From: Ehretia macrophylla
Taxonomy: Eukaryota; Streptophyta; Magnoliopsida; Boraginales; Ehretiaceae
Assembly (NCBI GenBank): GCA_037974665.1
Contig: CM075783.1
Location: 18,012,762-18,076,761, forward strand
Direction of reading: 5' to 3'
DNA length: 64,000 bases
Made by a program: the position numbers and the translations under genes. Below the pieces are notes generated by a model that saw only the letters and a list, made by a program, of their open reading frames with translations, searched no databases and was not told where the DNA came from. This document shows positions 44,710 to 56,799 of this stretch, piece by piece (within the stretch, counting starts at the first letter, position 1; each line of letters begins with the position of its first letter).

Positions 44710-45640
44710 GATCGATAAGGCCAATACTAAATACTGCTTGCTGGAACACCATTGAAACAAGCTAATAATCAAGACCAAAATACAAATTGACATGTTAAAG
44801 CTCCGAATTTCAAAAGAGAATAAAAGTAAAATGCTTAAAGAAAATGATCAAGTACCTCATCTTCAGCTAATTATCAATGTCGTAATATTTTGCCATGAAA
44901 CGACAAAAGAGTAAAAGTCTATTTTAAAATGTCGGAGTTGACACGGTATTTAAATACTCATGAATCACGATATTACACAATAATATTTTCCGTAAAAATT
45001 GAGGAAAAGAAAATAAACAAACTACTACAAGATTAATTTATGATGTTCAAATCATTCACTACACAATCTTTCATTCCCCGCGATGCTCTTATAGATAGGA
45101 TACTTAACATGCAACGTTCACATCAATAGACCGTCATTCCTAGGGATTGCAATGGGGTCCGACACCCACCTAAAATTGGGTATTCGAATCTAAACCGATT
45201 AATATAACCTAATGAAAGACCCAATTGAATTTGAATTTGAATTTGAAATCAAAGACTTGGATGTAGTGATGATCTTAGGCATGAAGAATCATTAACCATA
45301 GATGCAAGGAAACATATTGTTTTGATGACATTGTTGTATCATATGTGCTAGTGACGGTTGATAGCTTGATGTAAGCTTGGTTTGCATCAAAGACTACATA
45401 CTTCACAAACAAATGGTATTGTGAACAAATACCTGATACATCCATTGTGCTGTCAAAATACTTTAAAACCAACATGTAATTATCTTTTTTTTTAAAAATA
45501 AAAATAAAAAACTAAGATACACAATAGATCTCTTTTATTAAGACTGACAAGACATACATATTGTGATTCAGCAAAAGAAAAGAAAGCTTGATTCTACAGG
45601 ATTAATCAATTTCATGATTTTTCAGATCATTCATTACTCT
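44710..45640. repeat. DC1-flank duplicate
   Basis: 44745-44960 matches 5385-5450 and 5760-5900; 45355-45490 matches 56405-56610 (ttgatagcttgatgtaagct, ggtttgcatcaaaga, cttcacaaac). No gene recognised. Confidence 0.55.
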
Positions 45641-45661
45641 CACTACAGATTCATTTACCTT

Positions 45662-46222
45662 TCACCTAACACAGGGCATGCAGAGGTTAAAATAGCAGGC
45701 TTCACATTCAAAGCCAACGCGTCCTTCCAAATCATCACCACATTTGGCACAACAAAATTTATATTTAACTTCTCTCACAAAGGTGAGAGGTTGTGGGTGA
45801 GAGGTTGTGGGTGATACTTAATTTGAAGCTTATCCCCGAACTTTATTTTAGGACGCATCCCAAGTCTAGGAATGCAAGTTAGATGAAAAGAGTTGTCACA
45901 CTCACGACAATGATATAGCCAGAACTTGGGATGAATTTCTTTCTCACAAATGTCGCACATAAATTCATCCAGATGATAATAGAAAGGTGGAAAACTCAGT
46001 TCAAAAGGGTGTTTATCCCATCTATGTCTCACAATCCGAGGTAACATTGCGCATGGCATTGCCAAATTGTATTCACAGGTCTTGCAACTGAAGAAGATTT
46101 CTGTATGGATGTGATTACAGGCGTTGCATAACAACTTTTGTGAAGATTCGCTTCGAACAAGGAGGTGGTTGTGAGTTTCATGTTTTATCGTAGTAGGAAG
46201 AAGAACACATTTGATGTCAGTT
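45662..46222 (-). pseudogene. DC1 gene 7, exon 2 with internal deletion
   Basis: The minus strand reads DIKCVLLPTTIKHETHNHLLVRSE, FFSCKTCEYNLAMPC, FMCDICEKEIHPKFWLYHC and CIPRLGMRPKIKF in one frame. Then a 14-bp tandem duplication (gtgagaggttgtgg at 45783-45796 and 45797-45810) shifts the frame before the last module, which ends NLCMPCVR-stop at 45662-45664. The 5' half of the exon with its acceptor is missing: at 46222 exon sequence ...gatgtcag abuts what is intron sequence in gene 1. Confidence 0.8.
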
Positions 46223-46745
46223 ATTATAACATCAGCAAAAGGAGGAAAACAACAAATAGAAGAAAGAAGAAAATAAATTGTGTCCTAAACGGCTCATCCG
46301 AACTCAAGTTGTGTGTGCAACACCTACCTACTAGCTGCCACGTCAACCATTTTAAAGCCATATTCTCAAACTAAATCTTTGCAGGTAAGTCAAACAATTA
46401 TTGTCAAACCACTGTTAGTAATTTGTTAAGCATAATTGAACTTTTAATTTGAAAAGGAGAAGACAAAAATATGAGTACAAAAGCTATGGTTAAATTACTT
46501 ATAATATATTATTATTGTTTGGCAGCCCCAACCATCAAATAATGCATCATATTTAGCACCCAGCACATAATGGATTTGGTTAAGATTTTTTGACGGATTC
46601 TAATGGAAGGGGCATATGGATCATTCAAAAACTTTAATGGTGTAACTAGACCAATTAAACTTGGTTGCCCAAAATTAAACAATTAAGTATATATTTTTTA
46701 AACCTTGAGAAGTTGAATAAGCATAAAAGAATGGAGAATTCTTAC

Positions 46746-47021
46746 AAGTGAGCTTCAGCAACTTCGTCCTGTTGGGACTTGGATGTGATGCACTTGAGAT
46801 GGAAGAAGTATCTGCAAGGTCCACAAAAATAGACCCAATAACTTGGGTGTAGTTTTTCCCGGCAGATATCACAGCTTAGTTCGTAATGTCGGTATTCTTG
46901 TGGAAGACAATAAGATAGGGACAAAGGGCCATGAGGGTGGCCCTTGTATGACAAGCTGCTTGGCAATAATCCACAACTCTTGTGGATCCAAAACGAACAT
47001 ACAGTGCAATAATACGACTGA
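46746..47021 (-). pseudogene. DC1 gene 7, exon 1 3' fragment
   Basis: The frame reads YYCTVCSFWIHKSCG-like, LPSSLSYKGHPHGPLSLSYC, CDICREKLHPSYWVYFC and HLKCITSKSQQDEVAEAHL, ending at donor ACTT/GTAAG (GT at 46744-46745). It is close to gene 1 exon 1 and shares its intron start. Homology stops abruptly at 47021 inside the CxxC module, and AT-rich unrelated DNA follows, so the first exon is truncated. Confidence 0.8.
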
Positions 47022-47435
47022 TAAAAAAAAAATTATAGTAGCATTATTAACTAAAATTAAAATTATAACTTTTGAATTCTGAACCTAGATAAAAAAACAA
47101 AAACAAAAACTTTTACGAAAATTTTTATAGTAGCATAACTTTTTGAACAAAAAATATACAAATCTTGGACAAAATAAACAAAATAAAAAAGCATTGAATA
47201 GCGTATCTTTGAATTTCATCGTGCAACACATTCATATGAACTATATTACTTGCAGTATAATAGATTTCATGAAATCATTACTATATTGGGTCTTCCCCCA
47301 TCTAGATTTTAAGAGTAGTACTATTCAGGTTTAATTTTGTCAAGTCATAGTTCATACATAAATTACTAGTATTGTACCAAATGCTTCCCTAACCAAAGGA
47401 AAAAGCTTTGTAGTGAGTGATAATTATCTGCCATG
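47022..47435. other. AT-rich non-coding stretch
   Basis: No gene recognised. Confidence 0.4.
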
Positions 47436-47438
47436 TAA

Positions 47439-48678
47439 GGGCAAGTTCAACAACCTCTTTATTTTTTCTCTATATAGAGAGTTAGATTGATCTTTCTCTA
47501 ATTTTACAGACTCTCTATCTTAGTTTTACTCAAACAATACTTTTTATTTTAGAATTTCTTTATTTTAGCTTCACTCCAACAACACTATTTATTTTAACGA
47601 CATTTTATTTAATTTCACTCCAATAACTCATTTCACACTCTTTATCGTTTAAACAGAGGACATACATTCAGATTAATTGAGAACTATCATGTTTGAGAAA
47701 CTAAATGTTTATGTGCTTATATTCTATGGGTTCACTGAAAGTGGAGAAAATAATTATGAAAGAAAAGTTATAATGGACAAGAAATACATTAGGTAAAGGG
47801 AAATGAAATTAGAAAACACTACATTCTCTTAATCTTTACAACTGTTGTAAATTTTTTCAATTAACCCATCAGTAATGATGCTTTAAAACTCAACAACAAT
47901 GCCAAACCCAAGCCATTAAAGATCCCTTTATTCAATAGCCGACAACAATAAACACATACTTATTAACAATTCACTTGCATAAAACACATTCAGGTCCAAT
48001 ATGACTTCCACTCAACCAAAAACCACCATTTGTAGCAGAATAAAAAACACAGCAAATTCAGCAAAACCCATCCGAATTAAGCATAAAAGTTGCAATCTTG
48101 ACATCTCAAAACATTAAAAATGCCAACTTTTCGATATTAAGTGACTATGAAGAACTAAATGAATTCTATTGTTACATCAAGAAGCCTGCAGTTTCAAGAA
48201 CCATAATATAGTCACTGTCTCAGGCATTTTATCAAACATATTACAGACATAGCACAATTTCCTCATCACCCATAACTTCAACCAAAATATCAACACATAA
48301 TGCATAAAAATAATGTAACATAAACAAACACATAACTCAAAATGCTATAAAATTGAGCCACATAAAAACATACCTTTCAAATTTAGGTGGATTTCTCTGA
48401 AATTTCTTCTTTTTTCTTTCTGCCTTTTGTTTCTTTTCTTTGAGCATCCTTTGTATCTTGATGCCTGAACACCAACGGTAAAAAAAAGTTACCGTTGGTG
48501 TTCTGTAAAAATGATTTTTTTTTTTTAAAAGAGAGTGACGAGCTTAATTTTGCTCGCTAGTTGTAGCGAGCTGTTAATTTTTGGAGAAGCGAATAGTTAG
48601 CTTGTTGGATCTTGTTTTAATGGATTTGGCTCTCTATTTTAATTAAAAAATTCAAATAACTAACTTGTTGAACTTCTC
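47439..48678. mobile_element. Harbinger-like element, 1.24 kb, possibly with captured exon
   Basis: Ends GGGCAAGTTCAACAAC and, in complement, GAGAAGTTCAACAAG, flanked by TAA at 47436-47438 and 48679-48681. No transposase. On the minus strand at about 48375-48480 a Lys-rich open stretch (MLKEKKQKAERKKKKFQRNP) runs into AAAG/GTATGT, which looks like an exon ending at a splice donor. It may be a captured host gene fragment. Confidence 0.65.
48467..48503. repeat. Short perfect hairpin
   Basis: Arms gaacaccaacggtaa and its complement around a 7-base loop of A and G, inside the Harbinger-like element. Confidence 0.8.
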
Positions 48679-48689
48679 TAAGTAGCTTG

Positions 48690-51075
48690 AGTGATTTGCT
48701 CAACTTATTTATTTTCTTCTTGTTTATTTATTTATTTTGTACACTATTGTCATTTTACTATTTGGATCCCATAATTTCATCGATATGTAGAACTTTCACA
48801 ACAATCACCTAAATTGATCATCTCACCTAAACAAGTGAACTCGACAAACTTAATATTTGGACCTGAAAAAAAAAAAAGACAAATTGGGTTTCTAGAAAGC
48901 TAAAATTTGCTCATGAAAAGTTAGTATATTATTCAAATTAATTAGGATAGATTTCACTTTGTTTCCGAGTCTTTAGGGAGGAAGATATTTACCTTTCCTT
49001 CTTTCAATTTTATTATTTGTACTTTTAAACACATTTTCCTTGACCTCTAACTAAAGGTCAATTTCTCCTAACTTTAAGACACTTAAAGCAATTTATGTAA
49101 GTTTTGAAAATGCAATTAACTTATTTGGTCTATTTTTAAAAGAATTTATACGTAAAAATTAAAGTTAAAAAGATTAAAAAATAAAAAACTCCAAGTTGAG
49201 CTTTTCAAAAAATTTTTTTATGAAACTGTTAGCCTTTCAAATAGATTGGGCCTCAAGCTACATAAAATGAATACGGGCTTGAGCTTTACAACTTGCGGTG
49301 AGGCCTTATATGTGAATTAATGCTTTCTTCCCTCTTGACCCCTTGATAGTTCTACCTTCGTGCCTTGGTGTATCATTATTTTTAGCTTTCACGTAGTGGG
49401 ACTCATGTTTGTTCCTATTGCGAGTTTAAGTAATCCCTGATTGGTTGTTATAGCTTTGCCATAGTCAAAAGTAGACATCCCCGTATGCTTCAGATTAGTT
49501 GAGGAAGATGACTTGGAGATCACAGTCATCAAGTTGACTGATTTGTATAGCTTCTTGTTGGTTGATTATGTTTAACTCCACTTGAGTCAACATATTTAAT
49601 GACGCCGTCTTTGGGTCGCATCATAATCATCCTTATGGAGTGCTTCATCCCTTTGATCTCTCAAGACTACTATGTAGTTTGAACTTAGACTTTTTTATTA
49701 CAATTAAATTATTATTTGATCATTTCATTCAATTTTAGTGGTATAATAGAAAAAAATATATATCCAATCTTGCAATGGCTTTATTCCATATCAATTCTAA
49801 ATTTTAGCATGCATGCCAACATGGACGAACATTTAAGCAACATTTCACTATTAAAAAAAGAGTGAATAGCCCCAAACCCTCCTTTAGTCGAGTGAAACTA
49901 GCCATAACCTTCTATGGTCCAAAAAATATAGTCGGATCCCTTTATGATCCTACCCAAAATGCATACGCACCACTTTCGTTACTTTCCGTTAAAAAAACTA
50001 ACAACAGCAGTTAAATGACTAATATACCCTTATGGCTAAAACCTAAACTTCCTCATGAGTTCTAATATATTGGAGGAATTTAGAGGGGTAATTTTATCCT
50101 TTTATATGCTTTTTTATTCTTCTTCTTCTTCCTCCTCACTGCTGTCTCACTTCCCCTTACACACACATTCACCCATAGTAACCCAACTTCACAAAATCAC
50201 ACACACACACCACATATGCCATAAATGATAAACTATCTAATTGAAGTAGCTTGTTAATTGTCATTTTTAATAGATCTAGGGTTTACAATCTCATAGATTT
50301 ATCAAATTGGGGATCAAGTATTCTGCATTTTTTATTTGGGATTTGTTAAGTGTTGATATATATATATAATGGTTTGATAAATGATAAGTGCAAAGTCGGT
50401 AATACTCCTTATGGCTATGGAGGTGAAGGCATGATTTTCGAGTGATCATTTTTGGGTTTTGGGGTTGTGGAGTGGTGGCAGTGGCAATTTGGTTGGAGGT
50501 GCTCGCGGTGGCAGATGTTGGCTTTATTATTGGCAGAAATGGGTAAACTAAAGAAGCAAGTAAAAGTGGAAAACAATCAAATAAGAAGTCTTCAAGCATT
50601 CAAGTGACGATAGATTAAATTAAATCGACAATTGAAGGCCATTTTTGAGCATTTAACAATTGGGTTCTGAAGGAATACCATCTTTTGCACTGTGTGGAGA
50701 AGCAAGATCAGGCGAAAGATGTGTAGCGGAGATGGGTTTCAAAATAATTAATCTCGAATTTTGAATTAATGTGCCTATGGCTGACAGGGAGTGTGGGGAG
50801 GGGCAGGAGGGTTGACGATTTAGCTGGTGGCTGGTGGCGTTGGTGGAGAGGGTGGTAGGAGAGTTGTTGGGGAAGATGATATTATTTAATTATTTTTTTT
50901 TGAAAATGGTATTTTGGTCAATATACGCACTTATTTTATTGATAAAATTATTAAAAATTAATTCAAATTACAATAACTATGTGTGTACTGGATTATAAAG
51001 AGATCCGATTATAATTTTTGGACCACTTAAAAGGTTCGGAACTATTCTACCATAAAAAAATGTGCAAGTTATTAG
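48690..51075. other. Non-coding, likely further transposon debris
   Basis: No gene recognised. The block starting near 49862 (gtgaatagccccaaaccctcc...ggatccctttatgatcc) has the look of a DNA-transposon terminus, but I found no matching inverted end. Minus-strand frame 50291-50599 has no recognisable motif. Confidence 0.4.
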
Positions 51076-51083
51076 CACAGTAA

Positions 51084-51614
51084 GGCTCCGTTTGTTTGTC
51101 GTAAAATAATTTATTAAGGAAAAATATTTTTTTGAAAAATATTTTTTTAAAAAATATTTTTTTAGAAAATATTTTTTGATATTTAGTTGTGACACTGAAA
51201 AATATTTTTTAGTGTTTAGTTGTGACACTGAAAAATATTTTATAGCCTTTGATTGTTATTAGAAAATACTTTCTAGTGAATTCTTTTTTACAAAAAGAAT
51301 AAATTTTATCCTTAGAGAAATTTTTACAAAAAAAAAAAGAATTTTATTATTACAAAAATAATAATAATAAAAAATGTTAGGTAAAAAGTGAAGGTGAGAG
51401 AGAGAAGAGAGAGACGTTGAAAGCAAAAGCATTAGCAGCAACACCTTTTTGTGAGATGAGAGAGAAAACGTTAAACATTTTACAGCCATTTGCACTACAA
51501 GTTTTCCATTGACTGAAAATATTTTACCATTGACTATATTTTATGTCCTGCCAAACACCATAAAATGTGGAAAACATTTTACGGGAAAATATTTTACAGC
51601 AAACAAACGGAGCC
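51084..51614. mobile_element. Tourist/Harbinger-like MITE
   Basis: Inverted ends GGCTCCGTTTGTTTG followed by (T/C)(C/T)GTAAAATA, nearly perfect for about 29 bases. Flanked by TAA at 51081-51083 and 51615-51617. The interior is rich in gaaaatatttt repeats. No protein. Confidence 0.88.
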
Positions 51615-51619
51615 TAAGT

Positions 51620-52226
51620 TGAATATCATGCAACCTACTACTAAGGAAGTGACCTAACTCGTTGACACCTTTCTATTATGCAATACGAATATGCGATTAG
51701 AATAATCCACACATGCATCTACGCGAGCAAGAACGAAACCATGATTTGAGATCTCGAAATTGTCAATGAAGTAGATAGGACTTGTGTTCAATATGAGCTA
51801 AAAAATGTGAGTACCTTGGAAAAAAGATGAGAATTATGATCACTATATGCACCTCTGAAGCTGGATAATGAAATCGTTGTTGAAAGATGCTAAAGCTCAT
51901 TTCTTGTCAAGAGCTTTAGCTTTAACCATGTTTGTAAATGTTAGAAAATCGAGCATTTGACCCATATCAGAACTCCTATCTATAAATACATGTAAATCAT
52001 TTTTTAGGGCATCCATTCTATTCGCATTTTTATAGTGTAAACTATTGAAAAATTAAGAGATTGTGAGTCAGTATTTCCAAAATCACAGGCAAGAATACAA
52101 TAGTGAAAATCAAATGGAGTAAATGAGTTTGTAACACTTTTTTCTGGTCCAAGGTAGGCTTTTGCGTTATTATAATACTTGTAATATCTTTTTTTCAATA
52201 AAATTGCAAATAATGTCACTAATTAG
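51620..52226. other. Non-coding stretch
   Basis: No gene recognised. Confidence 0.4.
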
Positions 52227-52229
52227 TTA

Positions 52230-52601
52230 GACTCTGTTTGACCTAACTGTAAAATTTTAATTTTTGACTTATAAAGCTTTCAACAATAGAGTGTCGTTGA
52301 TTGTTTGACCTATGTAGTGTAATATTGGGCTTCAAAAATTTTGAAGGCAATGTTGATCTTTCAAAAATATGGAGGGATATATTTGAGAAAGAAAAAGAAA
52401 ATTAACTTTTTACATTATGTAAAAATAGATTAGCAAAAACCTTTTTTGAAATGTTCCACTTTGAAGCTTCTTACTTTTTATCTTTTTTAGCTTTAATTTT
52501 TACCTAAAAATACTTTTTAAAAAAAGCCAAAGTGGTTTGTTTCAACTTCTAAACTGACAGTAAATATTTTGAAGTGTCTAAACATTTGATCAAACAAACT
52601 C
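52230..52601. mobile_element. Probable Harbinger-like MITE
   Basis: Ends GACTCTGTTTGACC and, in complement, GAGTTTGTTTGATC, flanked by TTA at 52227-52229 and 52602-52604. Non-coding interior. Confidence 0.6.
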
Positions 52602-52609
52602 TTAAAATG

Positions 52610-53690
52610 TAAGACTTGAATCTCTTCCACCTAATTTATTGTTTAATCCTCATTTTCGAGCTTATTGGTCTCCTCTATTTAACTTAGTAAGCATTCACGT
52701 TGGACAATGGTTTCCAATTTTATTAGTACATTAATATTACTACAAGCAATTTTTTTCTCGACAAAAGAACTAGCAACTATTAAGAAATTGAATTATGCTT
52801 TTGGTTCTTTTTTTGATCTTTTCTCTTTCTTTTCCTTTCTATAAATCATTCTATGCCAAATAGTTTTGAAAATATTTCATGACATTCGCAGGTCACTTTC
52901 CAGCACCCTTTCCTCATTTCATCATTAGTGTATTCTTTTACACACAAACTTATATATGTACATTTGAAATTCCTCATTATGGCTTTGAATTATAAATGTA
53001 CTGACAGTATGACGGTACCGTAATACAGATACTGTTACTGTATTGTACTTGCGGACATTATTACCGTTATTGTATGATTGGTGCCCCCACATTTACTAAA
53101 CTATTGTTGCACGGGTTAAATGCATTTACAACTTTTCAGTCTTTGATGTGTCTTGTGATAATATAGACTATACATTATTGATTACTACTGCATATGGATT
53201 TCCAGTTATTCTATCTTAGGAGTATTAGTAATGATCTTTTGCCAAATGTAATTTGCTCTAAAAATCATATAAACCATTGATTTCATTCGGTGTTTCTTCT
53301 TGCCTCCATAATTTGCTCTATATTTTTATTGTGGAATAAGTTCTATTTCTGAACTTTTGTTCGCTCACTACATTTGCTTCTACCTACTTTTTTTGCAGTT
53401 AAAACAAAGTAAGCATTTGTACGTTTGGCAAATTAAGGAGATCTGGATATAGAGATTTGGGGCTAGATAAGACACCCTTTGCTTAGTTTGAGTTTTGAGT
53501 TAGTGTCCGAATTGAAAGAATATTTATATTATTTGGATTGAATGTAATAATTAATGATTTGTTAATTTGTGGTTTTAGTGGCTCCAAATTATATAATTAA
53601 TGATTGTGCATCTTGCGAGTTTGAGAGGTTGATTCTTCAAAAATGTGACATGTCACGCTTTTAGTTTAGTTTTGTGACGTGAAAATGATC
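52610..53690. other. AT-rich non-coding stretch
   Basis: No gene recognised. Confidence 0.4.
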
Positions 53691-53699
53691 ATACAGTAC

Positions 53700-54515
53700 A
53701 TTCATATGACTAATCTTTCCCTTCTATGCCGCAAGCATCACACTCAAACAATGCACTTCTTTGTTGGAGTTTCGGGGGGTGCTGATTCCCGAGGTGTTCA
53801 AATGTAGCATCTAATTGAGCCCATAAAACATCCAAATCAAACTCACACTTGGAACGGTGATAGGTAAAACCACTCTAGTCTCTTCTACATATATCACATA
53901 TGCAATATCCTGGACAAGGTTTCTCCCTAAAGAGTATAAGTCGATGTTTGGAATGCATTGGATGCATATATGCAAAAATTTGGCGATGGCTATATACTAA
54001 TTTTTTTTATTTTAGTTTAACAGTATAATTTTTTTTTCTTCGTAACAAGCGCCAAAATAAAATTTCAAAAGCACAACGCTAAAATGTCACTATTTAGTGA
54101 GAAAATAGCGATGAAAACTTATGTAAAGCAAGTAAGTGACGAAAAGTATATAGCCGTAGCTAAATTGTCACCATTTGGCGAAAAATTAGCGACGGATACA
54201 TAAAGGCCATTGCTAATTTGTCTCCAAATAGCAATTTGAAGACGGTTTATACATTTCCCACATTTTTGGGATAAATTGGTGACGATTTTCCCATGCCGTC
54301 TCCAATTTGTCACCATTTAGTCACTTAGTTTCGCGCCAAATATCAATGTTAAATGTGGTTGCTAAATCGTCACTATTTTAGCAACGGTCTTTGGATTTCG
54401 TCACTAAATACAATTTTTCTTGTAGTAATAATCACTATAATGGTAATTTTGCACAAAATTTGTGGAGAAAGACTTCACATTCGCTGCAGCAATATGTTGA
54501 CCCTGAGACTGGTTG
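53700..54515 (-). pseudogene. DC1 gene 8, exon 1 fragment split by a CACTA-like insert
   Basis: Minus-strand peptides in order: QPVSGSTYCCSECEVFLHKFCAKL (54515 to 54436), then after the insert MHPMHSKHRLILF, CICDICRRD-stop-SGFTYHRSKCEFDLDVLWAQL and HPPKLQQRSALFECDACGIEGKD (53975 to 53700). A stop replaces Trp after RRD (CAG-type context, TAG), one Cys of FTYHCSKC is Arg, and the Cys of VFCAQL is Trp. No exon 2 follows. Confidence 0.8.
53985..54428. mobile_element. CACTA-like non-autonomous insert
   Basis: The right edge acaatttttcttgtagta matches the ATTTTTCTTGTAGTG end of CACTA elements. The interior has repeated ttagcgacg, gtcaccatttgg and gtcgctaa-like words, typical subterminal repeats. 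The left terminus is not recognisable. It splits DC1 gene 8. Confidence 0.55.
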
Positions 54516-54519
54516 AGTG

Positions 54520-55090
54520 ATGCACCAAGTGATACCAAGTAAGTACATGATTCTTACTTTTCTTGTTGACGAAGTGATACCAAGTGTATAATTCTTACTT
54601 TGCGTGTTGATTAAGTGATACCAAAGTAATGTCGTCTTATTGAGCGATGCAAGACACCATCCTTTAAGCAAAATACTTTAAGTGGTGAACTCATTTGGAA
54701 TTATACTAAGTTATTCAAAGCAAAAGCTAGAGAATGGGTAAGATAGAAGAATGAAATCTTTTTTTTTCTTTTTTTTCTTTTCTTTTGTTTTGAGGAAGGC
54801 TAAAGCAGGTTATTCGACAATCTTTTTTAGGGTTTTTTTTTTGGTGACATGGAGGCTAAAAAATAACTACCTAGCAATGAGAAAAGTAAAAGAAAATACT
54901 TTTGGAAGGCCAGAATGGGGTATTTAGTAATTCTTTCCTATATTTTTAGAATATTCACTTGTTCCAAATAGAAAAATCATAAAATCTTAAACCATTTTAT
55001 AAGATTTTGAGCTCCAAGCGTAATTCTATAAAACAAATCTACTTGAGAGAGAAAGCGGGTGAGAAGGGGAGCTCTCTTGAAATATTCAAG
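54520..55090. repeat. Segmental duplicate of 37600-38455
   Basis: Ordered matches as described for the partner block. The (ggggaa)n expansion seen there is absent here. Confidence 0.7.
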
Positions 55091-55111
55091 GGAACGTATT
55101 ATTATTATCAC

Positions 55112-56273
55112 GTGTATTTTTAATTTAAACCCCCTTTAAAATAAGAAAGTGTGACTTAGACCCTCTTAATATTAAAAAGTATTAATATTAAGGTCTGTCT
55201 ATTTTTCCATAAGAAAGAAGGCTAAAAATGTAAATTGGTTGTTGCTCCTTTCTCTTTCTTCCTAACTTGTTCCGCATGTCAGCCATTGTTCTTCTTCCTG
55301 CCTCCTTTCTCTTTCTTCATAGTCTCTTACATATTTAATCTCTTCTTCTTCTTCTCCCATCTTATTCCCATTTTTCATCACCTTCAATTTTAGATAATTA
55401 TCTATTCCACCATTACCAACCTCTCCACATCTTCACTGAACCATGCCTCACTAAAACCCACAATATCATCTATACCTTAGAACTCAAAATCATCTAGAAT
55501 ATTACACAAGGAAATAAGATCAACGTTATCCAAGGCCTATATATAGAGTCATTGGCATAAGTTTAGAACTATTCAGAAATGTATTAGCTCACTCCTTTAC
55601 TATTTTCTTTCCCTGAGTTTGTCCAATTTGCTCTGGAAACCTGTCTTTATCTTCTTGTACCTCTCTGTTTTTAGCAATTCAATGAAGTTACTCTATGTTC
55701 TCCCCCAACTCTTCTCTTAAGTTTTGCTGAGTGGATTTTAAATATCCATTGTCCTTTTTATTTTTTATATCCATGATCCTTTTTCACTTTTCAATCAATG
55801 AAAATAAGCTCTAATGGATTTTAAGTTTGATGGTAGTAGTGACTAAAGAAGACCAAAACGAAGCCTTGAAGCACAAATATACACACCCATAGATAGATTT
55901 ATGTGCGGAGCAAAAAAAATAGATATACACACCCATAGATAGATTTATGTGCGCAGCAAAAAAACAGATAGATATATGTGTGTGTGCACAAGAACAAAGG
56001 TAATGAAGAGATCAGATGGAAGTACCTGGAAAGATGATAAAGAAGGGTGAAATAGGAGAAGGAAAAAAGATGAGGAAAAAGTGGGTCAGCGTAATACAAA
56101 AACAAGAAAAAACAGTGAAAAGAAATGGCCAAGGGCATAAGAGACATTTCATCTGATTTTCACAGAAAAACAAACATACCCCTAACATAAGGGGTCTATC
56201 TCACATTTTTTAATATTGAGGGGGTCTAAGTCACACTTTCTTGTTTTAGAGGGAGTCTAGATCAAAAATACCC
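55112..56273. mobile_element. Mutator-like element, 10-bp target duplication, 60-bp inverted ends
   Basis: ttattatcac at 55102-55111 is repeated exactly at 56274-56283. The terminal inverted repeats share gtattttt, then aagaaagtgtgacttagacc and aatatta over about 60 bases with few mismatches. The interior is CT-rich and has a local duplication near 55880-55970 (acacacccatagatagatttatgtgcg). The minus-strand frame 55899-56147 is low-complexity. No transposase. Confidence 0.82.
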
Positions 56274-56399
56274 TTATTATCACATAAGAAGTCCGTACAT
56301 TGAAAGAGTATTTGAGCACTTTAGGATGTTGTAGTCTAAGCCAGTTGGAACTCTTTTGTTGCACTTTAGGAATAGATGGAACACATGTCTGCTGTTGCA

Positions 56400-56620
56400 T
56401 GCGCTAATGTTAGTTGATAGCTTGATGTAAGCTATGGTTTGCATCAAAGACGACTACATATTTCACAAACTGTTAGGATTAATGTGAGCACATACATGCC
56501 TTGTCCAAACAAAATACATAGGCAATCATTTATTTCTCATGATAATTGATAATCATATCAACCTCTTCAAGACCTTGATTTTTTTATGCATACCCACATG
56601 TAATTTATCTTTCGAATGTA
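56400..56620. repeat. Conserved DC1 3'-flank module of gene 3
   Basis: Matches about 33620-33770 and 45355-45490. Confidence 0.6.
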
Positions 56621-56799
56621 AATAAAGAAAAAAGAAGGAAACGAAAAGGACATGCATTAATTAATAGATATCTTTTATTAAGATTACTAATAAATACATA
56701 ATGCGATTGACCAAAAGAAAAGACAAGATTAATAATAACAAATCCTTTATTATATGCATTACAAATTTACAGATTCAAAAAAAGGACTCTATGCTCTTC

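Noticed and set aside
45128-45190. tagggattgcaatggggtcc-type sequence resembling a hAT element end
   Set aside because: No second terminus or 8-bp duplication found nearby.
55899-56147. 82-codon hydrophobic minus-strand frame that could pass for a membrane protein
   Set aside because: CT-rich low-complexity DNA inside a Mutator-like element, with a local tandem duplication creating part of it.
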